Positions 8,864 through 15,113 of a stretch of DNA of 47,304 nt are shown here, in pieces. The notes below the pieces were generated by a model. It worked only from the letters and a program-made list of their open reading frames with translations, did not search any database and was not told the DNA's origin. The stretch's first letter is position 1; the number at the start of each line of letters is the position of its first letter. Source of the DNA: Cytophagales bacterium (GTDB lineage Bacteria > Bacteroidota > Bacteroidia > Cytophagales > Cyclobacteriaceae); contig WGNT01000012.1 in the NCBI GenBank assembly GCA_016124425.1, positions 1 through 47,304 of the forward strand. Direction: 5' to 3'. The position numbers and the translations under genes were made by a program.

Positions 8864-9840
8864 TGATTTGACCTCTCTGCTTCGAAAAAGCCCGATAACT
8901 TGTCCAGCACTTCCTCGGCATCTTCAAGATAATGCCCTGACCTGCCCCACACGCTTGCATGTTTAGTCTGCATATCTTCATGGTGTGGTGACGCTTTTGT
9001 TTCCGGCATTTTTTTACCTTTCAGGTGGTGATAAATGCGCGCTGTTTCTAGAGGTTCGGTCACTAAATGAATGTGTGATAATCCCGCTTCTAATGCAATG
9101 GTTATATCTTGCCACAATCGTTTCATATCATAGTACTGATAGGTTGTTTCAGGGTTGTGAAACTGTATTGCAGAAAACCCGTGTTCATCCATTTTTTGTT
9201 CTAATACAGAGCGCTTAGGATCAGCGTTTAATTTTGTACGATTGACCTTAAACATGCCACTCTTCCGATCCCATTCGTAAAGCTCTTTCAGCCGCGATGA
9301 TAAGGGTTCGTCTAATACAGAACAGGCCTCTTGAAGCTTAGCTCCCGTTAGCATCGAAGGCACCGGATTTAGGAGATCAAACAAGAAATTCTTGCGCAGA
9401 CCACTTCCGAACAAAGCTGGCAAGCGGACAATTAATGAATTTTCAAAATGTTTTTCCACGAAATCTTCCAAGAGCCTGCGGTTACGGCCATAAGCGAGTT
9501 CAGTTTGAAATGCTGTGACGTCTTCATCTTCTCCCCCTGCAAAATCTTCCAAAACCGCTATTGAAGAAATCAAAACGAATGATTTTGCTTTAATGCTCTC
9601 AAGCGTTTTTATTATAGACCGTACCTTTTCCAGATCCTTTTCAGGAAACTTATTTGCTTCGAACATGGAACCGGGAGCTGCGGCGCAAACGACCAAGTCA
9701 AAAGCTTCGCCGCGGATTTCCTTGATGTTTTGTGTATTGAATTTTTTATCAAATTTTTTCTTCTGGCATAGATGTCCGCCAACAAAACCAGTGTAGCCAA
9801 TCAATCCTGAATTTTTTTCATTTGATACATCATTTTTCAT
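8860..9840 (-). CDS. NAD-dependent epimerase/dehydratase-like protein (atypical SDR), first operon gene
   Basis: A 326-residue protein with an N-terminal Rossmann motif (GLIGYTGFVGGHL, GxxGxxG), a typical SDR strand (DLVVCAAAP) and SSIAVL. The expected YxxxK appears as AYGRNRR, with Arg in the lysine position, so catalysis may be lost or altered. From about residue 190 it leaves the usual epimerase pattern, and the C-terminal third is unusual (His- and Glu-rich). It opens the operon; the upstream 300 bases must hold its promoter. Its likely role is nucleotide-sugar modification for the surface glycan, or a scaffold related to it. Moderate certainty on family, low on reaction. Confidence 0.65.
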   Translation of the reverse strand: MKNDVSNEKNSGLIGYTGFVGGHLCQKKKFDKKFNTQNIKEIRGEAFDLVVCAAAPGSMFEANKFPEKDLEKVRSIIKTLESIKAKSFVLISSIAVLEDFAGGEDEDVTAFQTELAYGRNRRLLEDFVEKHFENSLIVRLPALFGSGLRKNFLFDLLNPVPSMLTGAKLQEACSVLDEPLSSRLKELYEWDRKSGMFKVNRTKLNADPKRSVLEQKMDEHGFSAIQFHNPETTYQYYDMKRLWQDITIALEAGLSHIHLVTEPLETARIYHHLKGKKMPETKASPHHEDMQTKHASVWGRSGHYLEDAEEVLDKLSGFFEAERSNQ

Positions 9841-10154
9841 TTTAGGATTTAGGTATGGGTTTTATAAAAAATCGTAATAAGCAAAGTAGCAGTGAAAGCT
9901 AATAAAGTAAATGTGGACTGAACCTTTTCAAACTCTTCGCAGAAATGATGTTGCGTTAAATAAGCTGAACTTTAGGCTCTTTTTGGTAAAGTCTTCTGCA
10001 TGTATATACATTAATATGTAAATCAATCCAATTGGGGCAACGATATTTTTATATCTAAAAATGCCTTGACTTCAATTAAGTCGTTGTGTTTTTTCTTAGA
10101 AAGGCTATCCTAAAATTTCTATATGCAGTGTTCCAGCGAAATACTAATTTTAAT
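9841..10154. other. Divergent promoter region between glycan operon and FapF-like gene
   Basis: About 310 AT-rich bases between two divergently transcribed units. It contains a perfect 12-base palindrome, ATGTATATACAT, at 10000-10011, and a TTGACT (about 10067) followed by an inverted repeat GACTT-n5-AAGTC. Either could be a regulator site or a minus-35 element, but no matching TATAAT stands out. A GTG at 10086 would add 23 non-signal-like residues to the downstream protein; I prefer the ATG at 10155. Confidence 0.4.
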
Positions 10155-11498
10155 ATGTCGAAAAAATTTAAATCAAAGTTGCTTTTAACTGCTTTATGCA
10201 CGGGAGTAGCCCTATCCTTTGTGAGTGTAGGATCTTTTGCCTCAACCAACCAAAATGACGAATCGCCAGTGACAAGAGCGGAACTTCTCGATCTCATGCA
10301 AGAGTTGCGTTTACAAAAAGAACGGTTGGACAGAAAAGAAAAAGAACTAGACAAGCAAAAGAAGTTTTTAGATTACAAGATGTCAGAGCTGGATGAAACG
10401 CTTGGCAAGGCTGAAGTCCTGTTAGGAAATTACAGAGGAACGGGATCACCGCCTGTGAAAATCCAAGGACAAGAAACAGCGTATTCAATTGAATTTGATC
10501 CTGCTCAAAATTCAGAAACTCTTCTGGCAATGCGTGCAAGGGGCACACAGGAGGTTGGCACGGAGCGAAAGAGTGAGAGCCAGAAGAAACCGGAAGTCCC
10601 GGCAATTGCTGTTGATGAAGGTGGCGTTCTGCTTCCCAAAGGTAAGGCCGTCTTAGAACCTTCCATACAATATAGCCGTACGTCCGCTTTGCGCGTAGCA
10701 ATTGAGGGATTTACGGTTATTCCTGCGATTAATGTCGGTTTATTTGATATCTCTGAGATTGATAGAGACATTGTAACGACGGCTGTCACAGGAAGGCTTG
10801 GGCTTACAAACCGTTTGGAGTTAGAGGCCTATGTTCCTTATCTCTGGAGAGAAGATTCCACAATAGGTCGACCGATAGGTGTCGGGACAGCAACAGATAC
10901 TTTAAGCACCGTGGATGGAAGCGGGCTAGGTGATTTAGAGTTAGCGCTTCACTATCAAATAAATGACGGAAAAGATGGCTGGCCCTATTTTATCGGTAAT
11001 TTCAGATACAAATCAAACACAGGTGAAGGCCCTTTTGATGTCCCGGTAAACGCCAGCACAGGCTTGCAAACAGAAACGCCTACAGGATCAGGATTTCACG
11101 CGTTTCAACCGAGTGTAACAATGCTTTACCCTACCGATCCTGCTGTATTTTTTGCAAATGCTGGCTACACATATAATATGAAGGAAGATTTGGGCGGTAC
11201 TACCGGCGAAATAGATCCAGGTGACAGCATTAATACCGGATTTGGTATGGGCTTTTCAATTAATGACAGAACATCCTTTAGCTTAGGATATAGCCACAGT
11301 GTTGTGTTCGAGACGACACAAAACGGGAACGATTTAAGTAATTCGGACATATTACAAGTCGGATCAACATCACTTGGTTTTTCTTATCAGCTAAATGATC
11401 GGGTCGGGATTAATTTCAATGTCGGTACAGGTATAACGGACGACGCCCCCGATATGCAGGCAACGCTTCGTGTCCCCGTCAAATTTGACTTATTTTAA
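10155..11498 (+). CDS. FapF-like outer-membrane beta-barrel with N-terminal coiled coil
   Basis: A 447-residue exported protein. A signal peptide (MSKKFKSKLLLTALCTG... to SFAS) is followed by a strong coiled coil at about residues 36-85 (LMQELRLQKERLDRKEKELD...), a linker, and then about 300 residues of beta strands ending FDLF. The barrel begins PKGKAVLEPSIQYSR and resembles the 'MetA-pathway phenol degradation' barrel family, to which FapF, the pore that secretes Pseudomonas Fap amyloid, belongs. FapF also carries an N-terminal helical trimerisation segment. The gene converges on the C39-peptidase/repeat-protein cluster with only 15 bases between stop codons. I infer that it exports those proteins. 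A plain solute channel is the alternative. Confidence 0.7.
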   Translation: MSKKFKSKLLLTALCTGVALSFVSVGSFASTNQNDESPVTRAELLDLMQELRLQKERLDRKEKELDKQKKFLDYKMSELDETLGKAEVLLGNYRGTGSPPVKIQGQETAYSIEFDPAQNSETLLAMRARGTQEVGTERKSESQKKPEVPAIAVDEGGVLLPKGKAVLEPSIQYSRTSALRVAIEGFTVIPAINVGLFDISEIDRDIVTTAVTGRLGLTNRLELEAYVPYLWREDSTIGRPIGVGTATDTLSTVDGSGLGDLELALHYQINDGKDGWPYFIGNFRYKSNTGEGPFDVPVNASTGLQTETPTGSGFHAFQPSVTMLYPTDPAVFFANAGYTYNMKEDLGGTTGEIDPGDSINTGFGMGFSINDRTSFSLGYSHSVVFETTQNGNDLSNSDILQVGSTSLGFSYQLNDRVGINFNVGTGITDDAPDMQATLRVPVKFDLF

Positions 11499-11513
11499 GA
11501 TTATAAAATGTTA

Positions 11514-12029
11514 TTACGGTACGTTGCGTAGGGTGCTCTGAAGATTGATTTCAGGCATAACGGCTTCGCGCACGAAATTATCTATATTCTGCACTGTGAG
11601 ATCGAGCATGTTGATTTGCTGGATCGTCAAGTTATCAATGTTGTTTTGAACAACCGTAACGACATTCGGAAGATTATTTATGCTAATCCCTCCTTCAAAT
11701 GCAGAATTTCCTTCACCGATTTGAATAATATTTCGCAACGTCTCTGATGCTGCGCCACTGAGGGTGCTCAACTCTACTTGGTTAATAAGTTGACCATCGA
11801 CCAAAGTGTTTGCAGAAAACGCGAAATCAATAATAACGCCATTACTGGTTACAAACCCGCCGCGCATCCCATCCAATTCTTCGTCCTTTAAATTTGGCTG
11901 ATGATTGAAAAAGAAATCATCCTGCACGCCACTCACTTTATCATCAAAAGCGTTTGCATTTTGACTTGCAACCAGAGCAAGCATAAAAGTCGAACCTAAA
12001 ATCAGTTTTTTTAATTTTCTATTTTTCAT
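11514..12029 (-). CDS. Secreted protein with MRGG motif, FapE/FapB-like candidate
   Basis: A 171-residue protein with a signal peptide (MKNRKLKKLILGS... to NANA). After about 30 residues comes DEELDGMRGGF, which echoes DENLNEMRGTA in the small protein two genes upstream. The rest is beta-prone and rich in Asn, Gln, Ile and Val (VVTVVQNNIDN, IQQINMLDLTVQNIDN), similar in texture to the C-terminus of the repeat protein. I read it as a minor fibre component or substrate of the adjacent C39 peptidase. The start at 12029 has AAGG upstream and begins the signal peptide directly; an ATG eight codons earlier would overlap the peptidase gene and lacks a binding site. No family assignment is certain. 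Confidence 0.6.
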   Translation of the reverse strand: MKNRKLKKLILGSTFMLALVASQNANAFDDKVSGVQDDFFFNHQPNLKDEELDGMRGGFVTSNGVIIDFAFSANTLVDGQLINQVELSTLSGAASETLRNIIQIGEGNSAFEGGISINNLPNVVTVVQNNIDNLTIQQINMLDLTVQNIDNFVREAVMPEINLQSTLRNVP

Positions 12030-12042
12030 CTTTACACCAACC

Positions 12043-12741
12043 TTAAAAAACATTCGGTGTAAACGCAGTGCTTACACTAAATGTTGAGAGACTTTGATTG
12101 CTTAATGCCGTTTCAAATAAAACTTTACGGCGACCAGCCCAGCGATCATCATGATCAAATTTCAATTGCGCCTGCAGTGGGTTATTTCGAATAACAAAAA
12201 ACACGTTATTCCAAATTTTTATAAAATCCCGATGCGCCAGTTTGCGTTTACCAAGAGCAGGGTCACCCAGCAATATGTGCGTATCATTAATACCTTGAAC
12301 AACAACAAAATGCGTGTAGCCATTTGTATTAATCAGCACAATCCCCGGAATGCCAGCGCTTTTAATTTTATCCAAATCCACGCGAAAACCATCCGCCCGA
12401 AAACCCAAGCTATCAAGATATTGTTTCATATCAAGCAGTGAGAACCCTTGTGTCTTAATCTTCTCTTGATCTCCAACTTCGTACATGGAATCAAGAACTT
12501 CTTGTTCATTTGTCTCGATATTGTAGTGATATTTCAAAAGCGTTGCCACAGCAGCAGAACCACAACTAAAATCATAATGTTGAGGGATGACTTGCTTAAA
12601 ACGCTGTGCCTTAAAGCTGGAAACTTTTAGTGAAAAGGCTCGATTTCCACCAACTAGCCCAAAGTCATTTGCTTGGCCAGCCCCAGCAAACAGACCACAA
12701 AACATGAAAACAGCAACTGAAACAGTACGCAATAGTATCAT
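12043..12741 (-). CDS. Periplasmic C39-family cysteine peptidase, FapD-like
   Basis: A 232-residue protein with a signal peptide (to about GQAN) and a papain-like C39 peptidase domain. Catalytic residues are visible: Cys60 in YDFSCGSAA, His144 in GYTHFVVV and Asp160 in LLGDPALG. Unlike bacteriocin-processing C39 domains it is not fused to an ABC transporter. A free-standing, exported C39 peptidase encoded among fibre-like proteins is the hallmark of FapD in the Fap amyloid system and of the Fil pilus-like system of Acinetobacter. It likely matures or gates secretion of the neighbouring proteins; the MRGG/MRGT motifs next to it are possible cut sites (inference). It lies between the two small-protein genes. 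Confidence 0.85.
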   Translation of the reverse strand: MILLRTVSVAVFMFCGLFAGAGQANDFGLVGGNRAFSLKVSSFKAQRFKQVIPQHYDFSCGSAAVATLLKYHYNIETNEQEVLDSMYEVGDQEKIKTQGFSLLDMKQYLDSLGFRADGFRVDLDKIKSAGIPGIVLINTNGYTHFVVVQGINDTHILLGDPALGKRKLAHRDFIKIWNNVFFVIRNNPLQAQLKFDHDDRWAGRRKVLFETALSNQSLSTFSVSTAFTPNVF

Positions 12742-12798
12742 CGTAAATCTATCTCTAAAATAATCCGGCTGTATTAACAGCTCTCTTCTCGTCTACAA

Positions 12799-13179
12799 TC
12801 AATCAATACTTACATTTACGAGTGTCGCTGATTGAATGATGACACCGTTTCCACTGTTTTGTATGATTGTTGACAGTCCGGATGAGTTCGAGAAAGCACC
12901 TGCGTCAATTGTATTACCGCCAGAAATCGTTCCAGTATTTGAATTATTTGCAGAAACCGCATCAAAAATTGCGATCCCCAGAATTTCCGGATTAAGGGCT
13001 GTTCCTCTCATCTCATTGAGGTTTTCATCCTCAACAGCCAAACTTTCGTCAAATAAAAACGCGCTTTTTTCCTGTGAGGCAAATATTTCGCCTTCTTCTG
13101 CTTGCGCATTGTGTGAAAAGGTAGCGGTAGAAAAAACCAAAGCTGCCATCGCAAAACTGTAAAGTTTTCTTGTTAACAT
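12799..13179 (-). CDS. Small secreted protein with MRG motif, minor fibre-subunit candidate
   Basis: A 126-residue protein with a signal peptide (MLTRKLYSFAMAAL... to NAQA) and a good ribosome binding site (GGAG). A short acidic segment leads to DENLNEMRGTA, matching DEELDGMRGGF in its neighbour. The C-terminus (SGGNTIDAGAF, GLSTIIQNSGNGVIIQSATLVNV) parallels the last residues of the Asn/Asp repeat protein (GNYVEGN, GINAVNQNSGLNSNTQQS). The shared 'QNSG...QS.tvnv' pattern suggests a common assembly or export domain. It is encoded between the repeat protein and the C39 peptidase, where Fap operons place subunit and accessory genes. Confidence 0.65.
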   Translation of the reverse strand: MLTRKLYSFAMAALVFSTATFSHNAQAEEGEIFASQEKSAFLFDESLAVEDENLNEMRGTALNPEILGIAIFDAVSANNSNTGTISGGNTIDAGAFSNSSGLSTIIQNSGNGVIIQSATLVNVSID

Positions 13180-13241
13180 TTCTCTTACTCCACGCTCTCG
13201 CTTTAAAATCTCTTATAAATCGTTCTTGTACTTTATCGGGA

Positions 13242-13266
13242 AAGGCCCTGCACTAAGCAGGACCTT
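13242..13266 (-). terminator. Hairpin between repeat-protein gene and downstream genes
   Basis: A 10-base stem with one G-T wobble (AAGGTCCTGC / GCAGGGCCTT on the minus strand) and a 5-base loop, 14 bases after the stop of the repeat-protein gene. It is not followed by a run of T, so it is more likely a partial terminator or an mRNA-stabilising hairpin. Such a structure would let the abundant fibre subunit be made in excess over the peptidase and minor proteins. Confidence 0.6.
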
Positions 13267-13279
13267 CACCGTGATAATT

Positions 13280-14725
13280 TTAGTTGTTTGGTAGCTTACC
13301 AATATTTGCATTAACAGTGATCGACTGCTGTGTGTTTGAATTTAAACCAGAGTTCTGGTTAACAGCATTGATACCAGTTGCACCTCTGAAGGAGTTGTCT
13401 TTTACGACGTTACCTTCTACATAGTTGCCACCACCTCTAAAGTCGATGTTGGAGTTTGCAACTGTTGCACCAAGAACAGACGCTGTCACAAGGTCACTGT
13501 CACCAAATGTAACATCACCACGATTGATGTTGATGCTTTCATCTTTGGTGTAGCTTGTGTTTGTTGTTCTGTTGTCATTACCCTGATTAGAGTTATTTAC
13601 AGAAACATCAACAGTGTTGTAAGACGCAACGACATCGTCATCAGACGTATCATTGTGAGAATTCTGAACATCATTGTCATTCTTCGTCACATTGTATGTG
13701 TCATTGTCCTGATCGTTGTCATTGTGCGTGATCGTCACATTTTTAGTATCATTGTCCTGATTGTAAGAATTGCTTACATCATTGTCCTGATCCTGATCAT
13801 TCGTTGTTGTTGTCGTCGTTGTTGTGATCGTCTTTGTATCATTGTCCTGATTGTAAGAGTTGCTTACATCATTGTCCTGATCGTTGTCACTTGTTTGAAC
13901 ATCAACATCGATATCATTGTGAGACGCAACAACGTCATTATCTTGATCGTTGTCTTGGTTGTAAGAATGATTAACGTCATTGTCTTGGTCGTTATCATTC
14001 TTCGTCACATTAACATTGTTGTGAGAAGCAACAACGTCATTGTCTTGGTCGTTGTCGTTCTTTGTGTATGTGTCATTGTCATTCTTCGTGACGTTCACAT
14101 TCTTAGTATCATTGTCCTGATTGTAAGAATTTGTTGTGTCATCATCACTTGTTTGAACATCAACATCTACATCGTTATGAGAAGCAACAACGTCGTTGTC
14201 TTGGTCGTTGTCATTCTTTGTGTATGTATCATTGTCATTCTTTGTATATGTGTCGTTGTCGTTCTTTGTAACGTTCACATTCTTAGTATCATTGTCCTGA
14301 TTGTAAGAATTTGTTGTGTCGTTATCACTTGTGTCAACATCAACATCATTGTGTGAAGCAACAACATCATTGTCCTGATCATTGTCGTTCTTTGTGACAT
14401 TTACATTCTTAGTATCATTGTCCTGATTATAAGAATGGTTCGTGTCATCGTCACTTGTATCAACGTCTACGTCAACATCGACGTCATTGTCCTGATCGTT
14501 GTCATTTTTTGTGACGTTTACATTCTTAGTATCATTGTCCTGATTATAAGAATGGTTCGTGTCATTGTTCTGATCATTATCATTCTTAGTAATGTTGTTA
14601 TGGGACGCAATTTCATTGTGTGATGCTACATCTAGGTCAGTCGCCATAGCGATTGAAGGCAAAGCCATGACAATCGCAGCAGCTGATGCACCAAGAAGTA
14701 GAGTTGTTTTGATATTTTTAAGCAT
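13280..14725 (-). CDS. Asn/Asp-rich repeat protein, putative functional-amyloid (FapC-like) major subunit
   Basis: A 481-residue exported protein. Signal peptide of 28 residues (cut after SIAMA), then about 360 residues of low-complexity repeats, then a distinct 85-residue C-terminal domain. The repeats are built from units such as VVASHND, VDVDVQTSD, SYNQDND (seven copies), TKNVNVTKNDND and TYTKNDND, giving extreme Asn, Asp, Thr and Val content and almost no large hydrophobic or aromatic residues except Tyr. The C-terminal part (GINAVNQNSGLNSNTQQS) resembles the end of the next protein in the operon. Context (C39 peptidase, coiled-coil OM barrel) suggests a secreted fibre subunit; Asn/Gln-rich repeats suit amyloid. 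The Asp-rich, alternating Val-Asp segments could also bind calcium. A strong AAAAGGAGGAG site precedes the ATG. No homologue is recognised by eye. Confidence 0.75.
   Translation of the reverse strand: MLKNIKTTLLLGASAAAIVMALPSIAMATDLDVASHNEIASHNNITKNDNDQNNDTNHSYNQDNDTKNVNVTKNDNDQDNDVDVDVDVDTSDDDTNHSYNQDNDTKNVNVTKNDNDQDNDVVASHNDVDVDTSDNDTTNSYNQDNDTKNVNVTKNDNDTYTKNDNDTYTKNDNDQDNDVVASHNDVDVDVQTSDDDTTNSYNQDNDTKNVNVTKNDNDTYTKNDNDQDNDVVASHNNVNVTKNDNDQDNDVNHSYNQDNDQDNDVVASHNDIDVDVQTSDNDQDNDVSNSYNQDNDTKTITTTTTTTTNDQDQDNDVSNSYNQDNDTKNVTITHNDNDQDNDTYNVTKNDNDVQNSHNDTSDDDVVASYNTVDVSVNNSNQGNDNRTTNTSYTKDESININRGDVTFGDSDLVTASVLGATVANSNIDFRGGGNYVEGNVVKDNSFRGATGINAVNQNSGLNSNTQQSITVNANIGKLPNN
13560..14640 (-). 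repeat. Degenerate tandem coding repeats (Asn/Asp units)
   Basis: About 1.1 kb of internally repetitive sequence inside the repeat-protein gene. On the plus strand it shows as recurring cattgtcctgatcgttgtc and ttagtatcattgtcctgatt blocks. Unit order is shuffled and some units are tripled (TYTKNDND), as expected from slippage and recombination. It is coding, in frame throughout, and not a CRISPR array. Confidence 0.9.
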
Positions 14726-14731
14726 AAAATA

Positions 14732-14759
14732 CTCCTCCTTTTAGATAGCAGAATGCTAT
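14732..14759 (-). promoter_or_regulatory. Strong Shine-Dalgarno with adjacent small inverted repeat
   Basis: The leader of the repeat-protein mRNA holds AAAAGGAGGAG (14732-14742), among the best ribosome binding sites in the window. It is preceded by a 6-base inverted repeat ATAGCA-GAA-TGCTAT at 14745-14759. A short hairpin directly before the Shine-Dalgarno could stabilise the leader or modulate translation. Confidence 0.5.
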
Positions 14760-14838
14760 AGTTGTGTGTAAACGCATCGAGTCATAGAACATAAAAAACT
14801 AAGAGTCCATACTCGAACCTAAATTATTTTTAATGAGG

Positions 14839-14860
14839 AATATTGATATATATCAATATT
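14839..14860. promoter_or_regulatory. Perfect 22-base palindrome upstream of the repeat-protein operon
   Basis: Half-site AATATTGATAT followed immediately by its exact reverse complement, 114-135 bases before the start of the amyloid-like gene. A perfect palindrome of this length is unlikely by chance even in AT-rich DNA, so a dimeric regulator probably binds here. No known box is recognised. Confidence 0.55.
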
Positions 14861-15113
14861 TTAGAACAGAAGCCTGCGGATTACAACGCAAAAAAATGTA
14901 GCAAAAAACAACAATATTACTTTTTGTGGTAAAAAAATTTCTATGGAAAATTTGCTTTTACCCCTGAACCCGTTGGCCATGGCCTAAGTTACTACCATGG
15001 ATGTATGTTCATGTAATTTATGGTGACAATGACACACAAAGTTTTACTGCACTATTTATCTTTCAGAGCAAATAAGCTTCTTGATCTCTGTATTTTTTAG
15101 AGTCTAGATTGTA
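14861..15113. other. Remaining intergenic DNA upstream of the repeat-protein operon
   Basis: With the palindrome and leader this makes a 390-base gap. It contains a 10-base palindrome GGCCATGGCC at 14975-14984 and otherwise nothing recognisable: no ORF with a ribosome binding site, no RNA gene, and no clear terminator for the ClpA-like gene that ends at 15114. Confidence 0.4.

Noticed and set aside
10086-10154. GTG-initiated N-terminal extension of the FapF-like protein
   Set aside because: It would hide a good signal peptide starting at 10155 behind 23 residues.
13655-14356. Long plus-strand open frame rich in Val, Ile and Cys opposite the repeat protein
   Set aside because: It is the antisense shadow of the Asn/Asp codons; it has no ribosome binding site and no protein-like pattern, while the minus-strand gene has a signal peptide and a strong Shine-Dalgarno.
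13560-14640. Direct repeats resembling a CRISPR array
   Set aside because: Repeat units vary in length and order, stay in one reading frame, lack unique spacers of constant size, and no cas genes are present.
13280-14725. RTX-type calcium-binding toxin for the repeat protein
   Set aside because: No GGxGxDxxx nonapeptides and no type I secretion genes; the protein has a Sec signal peptide.
13280-14725. Curli (CsgA-like) amyloid
   Set aside because: No SX5QXGX2NX5Q repeats and no csgG/csgE/csgF homologues; the partners are C39 peptidase and a coiled-coil barrel instead.
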